Source of the DNA: Gordonia zhenghanii
GTDB lineage: Bacteria; Actinomycetota; Actinomycetes; Mycobacteriales; Mycobacteriaceae
Direction: 5' to 3'
Assembly: GCF_021738965.1 (NCBI RefSeq)
Contig: NZ_JAKKOQ010000012.1
Location: 62,001-126,000, forward strand
Length of the DNA: 64,000 nt
In this document: one piece after another, positions 34,731 through 43,915 of the stretch
Position numbering within the stretch: the first letter of the stretch is position 1
Layout: the number at the start of each line of letters is the position of its first letter
The notes under the pieces: generated by a model
Told to the model about the DNA's origin: nothing
The model's database searches: none
What the model saw: the letters and a program-made list of their open reading frames with translations, nothing else
Made by a program: the position numbers and the translations under genes

Positions 34731-35588
34731 CTACAGGTTCGAGTCGAGAGCAGGGAAGTTCGCGGGTAGTTCCGCAGCCCCGGCCGTCGGTCCCGACAGG
34801 TCGAGTTCGCAGTCGAAGCCCAGGCTGTAGGCGGTCATCGACAGCGAGCCCGCCGCGTACCCCTTGATCAGCGGTTGCAACGGCTGGCCGTCGGCGAGTC
34901 CGGCGATGTACAGCATCGGCAGGAAGTGGTCCGGTGTCGGCACGGCCTTCGTGAAGTCTCGGTGCGCGTCGAGCGAGAGGACGGTGGTCGGATCGTCCTG
35001 GAGCAGTTCGCCTGCGGCGTCGTCGAACCGATGCGCCCAGTCGTACCCGGTGTCCGGTTGCGAGAAGTCGACCGCGCGCAGGTTGTGCACGATGTTGCCG
35101 CTGCCGACGATCAGGACGCCCTGCTCGCGTAGCGGCGCGAGCTTGCGGCCGATCTCCATGTGGTGGTCGAAGCTCTTGAAAGCGTTGAGCGACAACTGGA
35201 TCACCGGGATCGACGCGTCCGGGAAGGCGTGCGTCAGGACCGACCAGGTGCCGTGGTCGATTCCCCAGCTGTCCGCGTCCAAGCCCACCCACGTCGGCTT
35301 GACCACGTCGGCGACCAGTTCGGCGATCTCCGGCGCGCCCGGCGCCGGATACTCGACGTCGAACAGTTCCTGGGGGAAGCCGTAGAAGTCGTGGATCGTG
35401 CGGGGGAGCGGCATCGCCGTGACCGCGGTCGCGTTGGTGTACCAGTGCGCCGAGATCACCACGATCGCACGCGGTGTGGGGACCGCCGCGCCGAAGGCCT
35501 TCCATGACTCGGTGTACCGGTTGCGCTCGATCGCGTTCATCGGATTTCCGTGCCCGATGAACGCGGCAGGCATGATCGTCGAATTCAT
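34731..35588 (-). CDS. ygiD: Class III extradiol dioxygenase, 4,5-DOPA dioxygenase type
   Basis: 285 residues. LigB-fold motifs: AAFIGHGNPMNAIE with the first metal histidine, VVISAHWYT, SWGIDHGTWSVL with a second, GSGNIVHNLRAVD, and YDWAHRFDD. AGGAGGG-like purines precede ATG. Opens catechol-type rings next to the diol with Fe or Zn. Substrate unknown; YgiD acts on L-DOPA in vitro. Convergent with the glutaminase, 10 bases apart. Confidence 0.88.
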   Translation of the reverse strand: MNSTIMPAAFIGHGNPMNAIERNRYTESWKAFGAAVPTPRAIVVISAHWYTNATAVTAMPLPRTIHDFYGFPQELFDVEYPAPGAPEIAELVADVVKPTWVGLDADSWGIDHGTWSVLTHAFPDASIPVIQLSLNAFKSFDHHMEIGRKLAPLREQGVLIVGSGNIVHNLRAVDFSQPDTGYDWAHRFDDAAGELLQDDPTTVLSLDAHRDFTKAVPTPDHFLPMLYIAGLADGQPLQPLIKGYAAGSLSMTAYSLGFDCELDLSGPTAGAAELPANFPALDSNL

Positions 35589-35673
35589 CAGAAGGCCCTC
35601 CTAGGCGGCGAAGATCCGCCTTCGACGGTACGCGATCGGCGGCGCGTGCATCGGCTCCACAGTCAGGTCTGTT

Positions 35674-35742
35674 GTCGGGTCTCGACTCCGCTCGACCAGC
35701 GGGGCTGTCTCGCTGACTCCGCTCGACCAGCAGGGCTCGACG
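35674..35742. repeat. TCGA-type intergenic repeats (two units)
   Basis: GGTCTCGACTCCGCTCGACCAGCGGGG and CTGACTCCGCTCGACCAGCAGGG in tandem, just after the TetR stop. Confidence 0.8.
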
Positions 35743-36309
35743 TCAGTCGGCGGCGGAGAGGATCAACCCGGATATGGCGTGCCGCAACTCTTCCGGAGTG
35801 GGCGTCGGCAGGCCGTCGTGGCCGTGGATGAACCCGATCCCGGCATAGACGAGCAGACCCGCCAGCAGGCGGGCCTTGTCTGCGCTCATCGTCAACTCCT
35901 GCAGCGTGTCGTCGACGACCTTGAAGATCTCGCCGTCGATGTTGCGCACCGTCTCGGCGACCTTTTCGTTGCTGCGCGCCCAGTCCCGGATGGCCTTCTC
36001 CACGGTCAGATGACTGTCGCTGATCAGCATCGTCGACAAGGCGATCAGCCGCGCATCGGCGGGCATCTCGGTGAGACCGTGGAGTTCTGCCACTCGCAGC
36101 CGATTGACCTCCTGCCAGCGCACCGCCATCGCCTCCCACAACGCGTCGAGGTCGGTGAAGTGCCAGTAGAAACTGCCTTTGGTCACCGCGAGTTCCTCGC
36201 ACAAGCGCGAGATCTTGACGCCCCGCACCCCCTCGGCGGCGAGCAGTCCCAGAGCGGCGTCGACCCAGTCGACGGCAGATAGACGACTGCTGCGACGAGA
36301 CGGGGTCAT
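35743..36309 (-). CDS. TetR-family regulator, probable controller of the MCE region
   Basis: 188 residues. The DNA-binding domain is clear at about 15-60 (AALGLLAAEGVRGVKISRLCEELAVTKGSFYWHFTDLDALWEAM); the ligand domain is of a common actinobacterial type. Its ATG overlaps the stop of the lipase-like gene (ATGA), so the two are one operon reading away from the palindrome at 37158. That palindrome and its twin at 49973 are the likely binding sites, giving autoregulation and control of the mce and catabolic operons. The link is inferred from position. Confidence 0.88.
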   Translation of the reverse strand: MTPSRRSSRLSAVDWVDAALGLLAAEGVRGVKISRLCEELAVTKGSFYWHFTDLDALWEAMAVRWQEVNRLRVAELHGLTEMPADARLIALSTMLISDSHLTVEKAIRDWARSNEKVAETVRNIDGEIFKVVDDTLQELTMSADKARLLAGLLVYAGIGFIHGHDGLPTPTPEELRHAISGLILSAAD

Positions 36310-37148
36310 CGGGCGACCGCGTCGCGGACGGCGGCGACCACGGTCGGTTCGGACAGCAGTGCGAAATGGTGCGCGACGCCGCGGGTGCGCGCCGGGTCGA
36401 GGATCCGGTTATCCATGCCGTCGAGCGCAGCCGACAGCGGATCACTGACCAACCCGTCGAACGGCGAGATGACATTCGTGTAGCGGACCCCGGCGGACGG
36501 AAGCCCGTCTCGCCGCATGGCGACCAGCAAGTCCGAACCCCGAACGAGTTCTCGGCAGCCCGCGCACCACGGATCGATGAGCGGAGCCTCCACCGCGAGC
36601 ACCGCGTCGTAGGTTCCGAGGCGTCTGCTGAGGTCTTCGGTGTCGCCGAGGAACCCGACGTTGGTTCCCCGCCAGATCGGTCCGACCGCGACGATCTTTC
36701 GAATGGCTCCGGCATCCCTTTCGCTGGCGGTCGGCTTCGCCTGCACCACCCGCTGGGCCACCAGGGCTCCGGCGCCCTGCGTCAGGACGGTCCACCCGCG
36801 CGACTCGGGGCGCCGTCGATCCCGCATCAAGGCGGCGATCTGCTCGGCGCTCGCATCGACGGACGTGAAGCCCGCGACCCGCGCGCCGCCGCTCGCGAGG
36901 ACGGCATCGGTGAGTGGAGTGCGTCCGTAGTCGGCGATCACTGAGCACCGCGCCGGGGTGCCGACGGCGTGCGCGAAGGCGCTCATCTCGGCGGCAGTCC
37001 CTGCCATGTCGTGCAGATAGAGGTACTGCTGCGCGCACCGCACGGGTTCCGCCCGCGCCGACGAGGGCGCGGACACGAGAACGGCCGCCGCTCCGAAAAG
37101 GGCTGCGAACAGGAGATATGCGACGGAAATCGATCGGCGACGACTCAT
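36306..37148 (-). CDS. Secreted lipase-like protein with the catalytic serine replaced
   Basis: 280 residues. Signal peptide 1-33 (RRRSISVAYLLFAALFGAAAVLVSAPSSARA). It aligns by eye with the intact lipase at 47766: WTVLTQGAGALVAQ falls on VDIVGHSQGTIMPS and KIVAVGPIWRGTNVGFLGD on KYVSLAPLWRGTYGFAGD. At the nucleophile it has Gly125 in place of Ser. A C-terminal histidine (VAHHFALL) and several cysteines remain. A secreted binding or sensing protein is more likely than an enzyme. First gene of an operon with TetR; the ATG is only 10 bases from the palindrome and lacks a ribosome site, which suggests a leaderless mRNA. Confidence 0.82.
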   Translation of the reverse strand: MSRRRSISVAYLLFAALFGAAAVLVSAPSSARAEPVRCAQQYLYLHDMAGTAAEMSAFAHAVGTPARCSVIADYGRTPLTDAVLASGGARVAGFTSVDASAEQIAALMRDRRRPESRGWTVLTQGAGALVAQRVVQAKPTASERDAGAIRKIVAVGPIWRGTNVGFLGDTEDLSRRLGTYDAVLAVEAPLIDPWCAGCRELVRGSDLLVAMRRDGLPSAGVRYTNVISPFDGLVSDPLSAALDGMDNRILDPARTRGVAHHFALLSEPTVVAAVRDAVAR

Positions 37149-37157
37149 AATTAACAA

Positions 37158-37172
37158 ACCATACCGTATGGT
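37158..37172. promoter_or_regulatory. TetR-type operator, left copy
   Basis: ACCATAC-C-GTATGGT, a perfect odd-length palindrome in the 77-base divergent gap between the lipase-like gene and the multicopper oxidase. The same core occurs at 49973-49991. Each arm contains TATGGT, which could itself be the -10 box on either strand, so binding would block both promoters. Confidence 0.8.
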
Positions 37173-37211
37173 ACTGTGCCCTAGGTCTCAATGGCGGCAG
37201 TGAAGGGGCAA

Positions 37212-37229
37212 ATGTGGGCACGGACATGA
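37212..37229 (+). CDS. Five-codon leader ORF before the multicopper oxidase
   Basis: ATG TGG GCA CGG ACA TGA, with GAAGGGG 4 bases upstream; its TGA overlaps the oxidase ATG. The same ribosome site could instead serve a GTG at 37214 in the oxidase frame, so the mini-ORF is doubtful. Confidence 0.25.
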   Translation: MWART

Positions 37230-39094
37230 ATCGTCGTCGATTCCTGATGGGCGCGGCGGCAGCTGCCGCGGCCGGTGTGGTCGGCGGCCGCGTGCAAGCC
37301 GGTGCGTCGAACGCGGATCCGTTGCCGGGCGTGAAGGTCCCGGACGTGAAGTGGCCGACGCTCTTCCACTCACCGCCGATGCCGAAGTACGTCGACGACC
37401 TCACCGTGCCGAGCACCATCACATCGTCGCCGTCGGAGCCGATCGAGATCGTGGCCCGCACCGCCGGGAACCGCTTCCATCGGGACCAGCCGAGAGTGCC
37501 GACGATGGCGTACAACGACGAGCCGTATCTGGGGCCGACCATCGAGGCGCACGTCGGCGAGCAGACCACCGTCCACTACCACAGCGAGCTCGGCAAGCAC
37601 ATCTTCGCCGCCGACTTGGACATGTCGCTGCACGGCGTCACCCCGCGCTACCGCGACACCCCGGTCACTTCCATGCACCTGCACGGCGGGGCGACACCGC
37701 CCGAGTTCGACGGCAATCCCGAACGGCTGATGCTGCCGCACCACGGGACCTCGACGTTCAAGTTCCCGAACCGGCAGGAGGCCGGTCACCTCTGGTACCA
37801 CGACCACGCAATGGCGATCACGCGCGCCAACGTCTACGCGGGCCTCGCCGGAATGTACTTCCTGCGTGACGACTTCGACACCGGAGTCCCGGGCAATCCG
37901 CTCGGCCTGCCCGCAGGCGAGCATGAGATCCCGTTGATCCTGCAGGAGAAGATCTTCCGCGACGACGGTCACCAATCGCTGCGTTCGACGCCGGTGGTGC
38001 CCGAAGGCCTATGGGAGGGCGGGGCGGTCGGCGACCGAGGCGTGGTCAACGGCAAGGTCTGGCCCAAGCTGAGGGTGGATCGCGGTCTGTACCGTTTCCG
38101 GCTCATCAACGCGGCGCAGTTCTCGGTGTGGAATCTGTTCTTCTCCAACCGAATGCGGTTCTGGGTGATCGGCAACGAGGGAGGTCTGCTCGACGCACCG
38201 GTGCGGACCCGCTCGATCAAGGCTGCGCCCGCGGAACGCTTCGACCTTCTCGTCGACTTCAGCTCGCTCGCGCCGGGCGAGACCGTCGACCTGTGCAACG
38301 ACCTGGCCCCGCCGTTCCAGGCCGCGGTCCTCGGTGAGGTCGCGATGCCGCGCTTCTGCCGGTTCGTCGCCGGGACCGCGCGCGGTGACCGCCGCGGTGT
38401 GCCGACCAGACTGCGCGGCGGACGCGGCAAGCCTGCTCCGATGCCGCCGATCGCCAAGCCCCAGCGGGTGCGGACCGTCTCCGTCACGCAGCCCTACGAG
38501 CTGCGTGTGCCGCCCGCCATCATGTCGCTGAACAATCTGCGCTACGCCGACCCACAGATCGAGAAGCCGAAGCAGGGCGTCACCGAACGCTGGGACATCG
38601 TCAACATCACGCCGGACCCGCACCCGATCCACCTGCACCTGGTGATGTTCCGGGTCCTCGGGCGGCGACCGCTCCGCACCGTCGACTATCAGGTCGCGCA
38701 TCCGCAACCTGCGATCGGTACGCGTTGGGCTCCGGATCCGAGCGGGTTCTACGCGGGGCCGATGCGGGGCCCGGCGGCCTGGGAAGCCGGGTGGAAGGAC
38801 ACCGTGCACGCCGTCGGCGGACACGTGACCTCGATCATCGTGCGCTTCCCGACGGCCGACGAGCTCGGCTTCGACCCGGACGCGATCTTCTCCTCCGACC
38901 CCACGCAGTCGTGGACGCGGCCGTCGGGCGGGCACGCGGTGGCGCGGCCCGGACCGTCGACGCACGGTCACCACGCAGGAACCACCCCGGCGCACGGCAT
39001 GGTGACCCGAGACCTGCAGGGCTACGTCTGGCACTGCCACATCCTCGATCACGAAGATCACGACATGATGCTGCGGTACCGGGTGGTGCAGTGA
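37226..39094 (+). CDS. Tat-exported multicopper oxidase
   Basis: 622 residues from ATG 37226. Twin-arginine signal MNRRRFLMGAAAAAAAG. All four copper-ligand motifs are present: MHLHGG near 150, WYHDHA near 190, HPIHLH near 466 and WHCHILDHEDHDM near 600, giving T1 and T2/T3 sites. Closest in layout to CotA/bilirubin oxidase or phenoxazinone-synthase types, which oxidise phenols with O2. The GTG of yrbEA lies within its stop (GTGA), so the oxidase is the first cistron of the mce operon, which is unusual. GTG 37214 is an alternative start. Confidence 0.92.
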   Translation: MNRRRFLMGAAAAAAAGVVGGRVQAGASNADPLPGVKVPDVKWPTLFHSPPMPKYVDDLTVPSTITSSPSEPIEIVARTAGNRFHRDQPRVPTMAYNDEPYLGPTIEAHVGEQTTVHYHSELGKHIFAADLDMSLHGVTPRYRDTPVTSMHLHGGATPPEFDGNPERLMLPHHGTSTFKFPNRQEAGHLWYHDHAMAITRANVYAGLAGMYFLRDDFDTGVPGNPLGLPAGEHEIPLILQEKIFRDDGHQSLRSTPVVPEGLWEGGAVGDRGVVNGKVWPKLRVDRGLYRFRLINAAQFSVWNLFFSNRMRFWVIGNEGGLLDAPVRTRSIKAAPAERFDLLVDFSSLAPGETVDLCNDLAPPFQAAVLGEVAMPRFCRFVAGTARGDRRGVPTRLRGGRGKPAPMPPIAKPQRVRTVSVTQPYELRVPPAIMSLNNLRYADPQIEKPKQGVTERWDIVNITPDPHPIHLHLVMFRVLGRRPLRTVDYQVAHPQPAIGTRWAPDPSGFYAGPMRGPAAWEAGWKDTVHAVGGHVTSIIVRFPTADELGFDPDAIFSSDPTQSWTRPSGGHAVARPGPSTHGHHAGTTPAHGMVTRDLQGYVWHCHILDHEDHDMMLRYRVVQ

Positions 39095-39864
39095 CGGCCC
39101 CGACCGCAGCCAAAGCCCTGATCTCCGGAGCGGGGGAGTTCTTCACGCTGTGCGCCGACACCGCCCGCGCGTCGGTGCGCAGGCCCGTGCAGGTCGCCGA
39201 GTTCGGCTCGCAGTGCCTGGCCATCATCCGGGTGTCGCTGCTGCCGACCGTCGTGATGGCGGTGCCGTTCACTGTGCTGGTCGTCTTCACCCTCAACTCG
39301 CTCCTCGGCGAGATCGGCGCCCGCGACCTGTCCGGGGCGGGAGCCGGATTCGGCGCGATCACCCAGATCGGCCCGCTGGTCACCGTGCTGGTGGTGGCCG
39401 GAACGGGAGCCACCGCGATCGCAGCGGATCTGGGCTCGCGCACCATCCGCGAGGAGATCGACGCGATGGACGTCCTCGGCATCGATCCGATCAACCGTCT
39501 CGTGGTGCCGCGGGTGGCCGCGTCCACTCTGGTGGCATTCCTCCTCAACGCCGGGGTGTGCGCCATCGGCATCCTGGGCGGCTTCTTCTTCTCGGTGTTC
39601 GCCCAGGACGTGTCGCCCGGGTCGTACGCGTCGAGTCTCACCCTGCTCGTGGGCTCCGGCGAAGTGGTTCTCTCGCAGGTCAAGGCCGCCCTCTTCGGAT
39701 GCGTGGCCGGGCTCATCGCCTGCTATCGAGGGCTGTCGGTGACGGGCGGCCCCAAAGCAGTCGGCAACGCGGTCAACGAGACCGTCGTCTACGCGTTCTC
39801 GGCCCTCTTCGTGTTGAACCTCGTGCTGACCGCGGTCGGCGTGGCAGTGGGGATCGGCGGATGA
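39091..39864 (+). CDS. yrbEA: MCE transport permease YrbEA
   Basis: 257 residues from GTG overlapping the oxidase stop. MlaE/YrbE family permease: five or so membrane helices, with the diagnostic ATAIAADLGSRTIREEIDAMDVLGIDPINRLVVPR near 115-150. Forms the inner-membrane channel with YrbEB; energised by an MceG-type ATPase, not encoded here as is normal. Coupled to yrbEB by ATGA. Confidence 0.94.
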   Translation: MTAPTAAKALISGAGEFFTLCADTARASVRRPVQVAEFGSQCLAIIRVSLLPTVVMAVPFTVLVVFTLNSLLGEIGARDLSGAGAGFGAITQIGPLVTVLVVAGTGATAIAADLGSRTIREEIDAMDVLGIDPINRLVVPRVAASTLVAFLLNAGVCAIGILGGFFFSVFAQDVSPGSYASSLTLLVGSGEVVLSQVKAALFGCVAGLIACYRGLSVTGGPKAVGNAVNETVVYAFSALFVLNLVLTAVGVAVGIGG

Positions 39865-40712
39865 CGATCATGCAAGCCGCCCCCGTCCGTCAGGTACGAC
39901 GAGCAGTGCGCTCGGTCGACGAGTTCTTCATCGGCGTGGGCCGCCTGTTCCGGTTCCTCGCCGCAGCCTCGCTATCCGCCGTCCGGGCGGCCCGCCATTA
40001 CGGTTCCGAGATGCTGCGACTGGTCGCCGACATGAGCCTGGGCAGCGGTGCGCTCGCGCTGATCGGCGGCACCGTGATGATCACCGGATTCCTCACTCTG
40101 TTCGCCGGGGCGACGGTGGCCGTGCAGGGGTACAGCACGCTCGGCAACATCGGCGTCGACGCGATGACCGGCTTCCTCTCCGCGTACGTCAACATCCGGG
40201 TGGTGGTGCCGGTGACCGCCGGGATCGGGCTGGCTGCAACCATCGGCGCGAGCACGACCGCCGAACTCGGCGCCATGCGCATCAGCGAGGAGATCGACGC
40301 CCTGGAAGTGATGGCGATCCGCGCGATGCCGTATCTGGTCGGCACCCGACTGCTGGCGGGCATGATCACGATCGCGCCGATCTACGCGGTCGCGCTGATC
40401 TTCTCCTTTCTGTCGAGCCGGGTCGTCACCGTCAACGTGCTCGGCCAGTCGCCCGGCGTCTACGAGCACTACTTCTCGACGTTCCTCATCCCGTCCGACG
40501 TGCTCTGGTCGTTCCTGCAAGCCATCGTCATGGCGTTCCTGGTGATGCTGATCTGCACGTACTACGGCTATTACGCGGGCGGCGGCCCGGAAGGCGTCGG
40601 GGTGGCGACCGGCCGCGCGGTCCGCCTGTCGCTCATCGCCGTCGTGACCGTGACCCTGGTGATCGCGCTGGTGCTCTACGGCAGCGCTCGTGAACTGCGG
40701 CTGGCCGGGTGA
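39861..40712 (+). CDS. yrbEB: MCE transport permease YrbEB
   Basis: 283 residues. Same family as its neighbour, with GASTTAELGAMRISEEIDALEVMAIRAMPYLVGTRLLAG and five membrane helices (about 66-90, 108-135, 170-200, 215-240, 258-278). The acidic EEIDAL loop contacts the ATPase. Separated from mceA by 4 bases. Confidence 0.94.
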   Translation: MTIMQAAPVRQVRRAVRSVDEFFIGVGRLFRFLAAASLSAVRAARHYGSEMLRLVADMSLGSGALALIGGTVMITGFLTLFAGATVAVQGYSTLGNIGVDAMTGFLSAYVNIRVVVPVTAGIGLAATIGASTTAELGAMRISEEIDALEVMAIRAMPYLVGTRLLAGMITIAPIYAVALIFSFLSSRVVTVNVLGQSPGVYEHYFSTFLIPSDVLWSFLQAIVMAFLVMLICTYYGYYAGGGPEGVGVATGRAVRLSLIAVVTVTLVIALVLYGSARELRLAG

Positions 40713-40716
40713 CGCG

Positions 40717-41880
40717 ATGACCGACAACACGATTCACCGGGTGTGGGCGCTGGTGGCCGTCATCGTCCTGGCAGTCGGCGGCTGGGCCGTCGTCGGAGCC
40801 TACCGGGGCGACTTCCAGGACGTCGTGACCGTGCGCGTGGCTGCCGAGCGCGCCGGACTCGCTCTGGAGCCGGGCGCCATGGTGAAACGACACGGGGTGC
40901 GGATCGGCGAAGTCGAATCGGTCGAGTCGACCTCGGGCGGCGCGGAGATCGTCGTGGGGATCGAACCGGCTGCGGCCGCGGACATCCCGTCCAACACCCA
41001 GGTGCAGATCCGCTCGTCCACGTTCTTCGGCGGCAAGACCGTCGACGTCGTCGACCCGCCCGAGCCCGCGGCAGGCAGCGTGGCCGACGGCGCCCGGATC
41101 GGAGCCGACTCGGTGTCGGTGGAGATCAACACCGTCTTCGAGTCGCTCACCCGACTCCTCGGCGCCGTGGAACCGGACAAGCTCAACGAGGTGCTCGGGA
41201 CGCTCGCGCACGCCCTGCACGGGCAGGGCGCGGAACTCGGCGTCGGTCTCGACGACCTCGACACGGTGCTCGGCACCCTCACCGCGCGCATCCCCGAACT
41301 GCAGGACATCGCCGAGTCGGGGGCGGCGACCGCATCGATCTACGCGGGCGCCGCCGACGACCTGCTGACCACCCTGCGGAACCTGACGACGACGGCGAAG
41401 ACCGTCACCGACAAGACTCCGCAACTCGACGATCTGCTGGCCGGTGTGCTCGGCCTGGCCAATCGTGGCGACGCCGTCCTCGAACCGAACTCCGACAACC
41501 TGGTCAAGGCGATCGTGCTGCTCGAACCGACCGCCGAACTGCTCAAGGAGTACAGCCCGATGCTGTCCTGCTTCATCAAAGGCGTCGACGTCGCCCGCAC
41601 CGAGGCCGAGAAGGTCTCCGGCGGCAACGGCGCCACCATGCTCCTCAACTCGACGATCCTGATGGGGACCGAGGCCTACACGTATCCGAAGAGTCTGCCC
41701 AAGGTCGCGGCCACCGGCGGCCCGCGCTGCGGCGAACTGCCGCGCGTGCAGCTGAGCCAGGTTCCGACCCCGTACGTGGTGGCCGACACCGGAGCCAACC
41801 CGTTCGCCGACTCGACCGGCAGCCCGGCACTGGTCCCGCAGTCGATCCTGCAGTTCATGCTCGGCGGGAGCGGCCGATGA
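40717..41880 (+). CDS. mceA: MCE-family substrate-binding protein, MceA
   Basis: 387 residues from ATG 40717. Membrane helix 9-27 (VWALVAVIVLAVGGWAVVG), then the MCE domain (VTVRVAAERAGLALEPGAMVKRHGVRIGEV) to about 130, a helical coiled part, and a C-terminal tail with CxnC cysteines (MLSCFIKG, GPRCGEL). MCE proteins form a hexameric tunnel across the periplasm that carries lipids to the permease. First of six, giving one subunit each. Confidence 0.93.
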   Translation: MTDNTIHRVWALVAVIVLAVGGWAVVGAYRGDFQDVVTVRVAAERAGLALEPGAMVKRHGVRIGEVESVESTSGGAEIVVGIEPAAAADIPSNTQVQIRSSTFFGGKTVDVVDPPEPAAGSVADGARIGADSVSVEINTVFESLTRLLGAVEPDKLNEVLGTLAHALHGQGAELGVGLDDLDTVLGTLTARIPELQDIAESGAATASIYAGAADDLLTTLRNLTTTAKTVTDKTPQLDDLLAGVLGLANRGDAVLEPNSDNLVKAIVLLEPTAELLKEYSPMLSCFIKGVDVARTEAEKVSGGNGATMLLNSTILMGTEAYTYPKSLPKVAATGGPRCGELPRVQLSQVPTPYVVADTGANPFADSTGSPALVPQSILQFMLGGSGR

Positions 41881-42896
41881 TGACCACCGCCCGCTGGCTC
41901 ACGCTCGGCGCGTTCGTCACCGTGATGACGTTGATCCTGGCCGCCGTCCTCATGGTCTTCGGCAACGTGCGTTTCGACGACCACGAGTTCCACGCGCGCT
42001 TCACCGACGTCTCCGGGCTCGAGGAGAACCAGTTCGTGCGCGTCGCGGGCGTCGAGGTCGGCAAAGTGACCGGCATCGAGATCAACGACGAGGACACCGT
42101 CACCGTCGACTTCACCATCGACGGCTCGTACACGCCGACCACAGCCACCGACGCCACGGTCCGCTACCTGAACCTGACCGGCGATCGCTACCTGGAGTTA
42201 CGTGACGGCGACGGCGCCCCCGAACCACTGCCGGCCGGGGGCGCCATCGCGCTCGACCGGACGCAGCCCGCACTGGACCTCGACTCGCTGCTCGGCAGTT
42301 TCAAACCGTTGCTGCGCGCCATCGAACCCGACCAGGTCAACCAGTTCAGCGCTGAACTGCTCAACGTCCTCCAAGGCCAGGGCTCGACGGTCGAGTCGTT
42401 GCTGAGCCGCACCGCGACCCTCACCCAGACGCTCGCCGACCGCGACGAAGTGATCGGCGACCTGATCACCAACCTGAACACCGTGCTCGGCACCGTCGCC
42501 GACCGCGACGACGAACTCGACTCGGCGATCGGATCGGCCTCGCTCCTCGCCGACCGACTGGCGACCGACTCCGACGACTGGGGTCGCGCCCTGACCTCCG
42601 TGGACCGGGTGAGTGCGTCGCTCGGTGAGATGCTCACCGACACTCGCACACCGATCGCGCAGACCGTCACCCAACTCAAGCGCACCACCGATCAGCTCAA
42701 CGCGGGCGCCGACACCATCGACAGCGTGCTGTCCCGCCTGCCGGACACCTACCAGGCGCTCACTCGCCTCGGCGCCTACGGGAACTTCTTCAACTACTAC
42801 CTGTGCACGCTGCGGATCAAGCTCAACGGACTCGACGGCGAGAACTTGATCCTCCCGGTCTTCGGGCAGGACACCGGGAGGTGTGAACCGAAATGA
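41877..42896 (+). CDS. mceB: MCE-family protein MceB
   Basis: 339 residues from ATG 41877 (a second ATG follows directly). Membrane helix 7-28, MCE domain FHARFTDVSGLEENQFVRVAGVEVGKVTGIEI, then a coiled helical domain (TLTQTLADRDEVIGDLITNLNTVLGTVADRDDELD). Ends NYYLCTLRIKLNG...DTGRCEPK, a two-cysteine C-terminus typical of MceB. Overlaps mceA and mceC by ATGA. Confidence 0.93.
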   Translation: MMTTARWLTLGAFVTVMTLILAAVLMVFGNVRFDDHEFHARFTDVSGLEENQFVRVAGVEVGKVTGIEINDEDTVTVDFTIDGSYTPTTATDATVRYLNLTGDRYLELRDGDGAPEPLPAGGAIALDRTQPALDLDSLLGSFKPLLRAIEPDQVNQFSAELLNVLQGQGSTVESLLSRTATLTQTLADRDEVIGDLITNLNTVLGTVADRDDELDSAIGSASLLADRLATDSDDWGRALTSVDRVSASLGEMLTDTRTPIAQTVTQLKRTTDQLNAGADTIDSVLSRLPDTYQALTRLGAYGNFFNYYLCTLRIKLNGLDGENLILPVFGQDTGRCEPK

Positions 42897-43915
42897 TGCG
42901 CTATCAACGGCGGAACACCTTCCGTACCGGCGTGATCGGCGTGACGGTGGTCGTGCTCGTCGCGGCGACGGCGACCAGCGTGCAGTCGCTCCCGTTCTTC
43001 GGCGACGGCCGCAGCTTCACCGCGGAGGTCGCCGACGCCGCCGGACTGCGGGTCGGCGACGACGTCATGCAGTACGGCGTCACCGTCGGACGAGTGTCGT
43101 CCATGGAACTCGACGGCGACCACGTCGACGTGATGTTCGACGTCGACGACCAGGCCAGGCTCGGCTCGCGGACCTCGATGTCGATCTCCACCGCAACCGT
43201 TCTCGGCACCCGGGTCGTCACGCTGACGTCGGACGGGACGGGGGAGTTGCCCGCCGGGTCGGTGATCCCTCGAGATCGCACGAGCGTCCCGTACGACCTG
43301 ACCTCGGCACTCGGCGATCTGACCCACGCCGCCCAGGACATCGACACCGGGCAGCTCGCCGACTCGCTGCGCGCGGTCAACGACGTGCTCGACCAGACCC
43401 CGGCCGAACTGGAGCCTGCCGTGGCCGGTCTCGGCGCCCTCTCGCGGACCGTCGCCGAACGCGACGAGCAGCTCCGCGCACTGCTGACGAAGGCCGACCA
43501 GGTCAGCGGGGTGCTCGCCGACCGAAGCGAGGCCGTCGCCGACCTGATCGGCGACGTCGACGTCATCCTCGGCGAACTCGTGGAGCGACGACGCACCGTC
43601 GAGACACTGTTCGCGAACGTCACCACGCTGTCGCAGTCGCTGCAGAACGTGATCGCCGACAACAAGGCCGCCCTCGGCCCGGCGCTCGACAGCGCCAACC
43701 AGGCGCTCACCGTGTTGGGGCGCAACCGGCAGAACATCGGAAAGGCGATCGACTCGCTCGCTCCGTACATCACCGAACTCGGCGAAGCCGTCTCGTCCGG
43801 TCCGTTCTTCTCGTCGTACATCACCAATCTGCTGCCTGCGCAGATGATCGAACCCGCACTGCGGACGGCGATGAACGACGCCGGCATCCCCTATCCGATC
43901 AAGGGGGACAAGTGA
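42893..43915 (+). CDS. mceC: MCE-family protein MceC
   Basis: 340 residues. Helix 10-32, MCE domain FTAEVADAAGLRVGDDVMQYGVTVGRVSSMEL, helical coiled region with LADRSEAVADLIGDVDVILGELVERR. C-terminus SSYITNLLPAQMIEPAL is MceC-like. Overlaps mceB and mceD. Confidence 0.92.
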   Translation: MMRYQRRNTFRTGVIGVTVVVLVAATATSVQSLPFFGDGRSFTAEVADAAGLRVGDDVMQYGVTVGRVSSMELDGDHVDVMFDVDDQARLGSRTSMSISTATVLGTRVVTLTSDGTGELPAGSVIPRDRTSVPYDLTSALGDLTHAAQDIDTGQLADSLRAVNDVLDQTPAELEPAVAGLGALSRTVAERDEQLRALLTKADQVSGVLADRSEAVADLIGDVDVILGELVERRRTVETLFANVTTLSQSLQNVIADNKAALGPALDSANQALTVLGRNRQNIGKAIDSLAPYITELGEAVSSGPFFSSYITNLLPAQMIEPALRTAMNDAGIPYPIKGDK

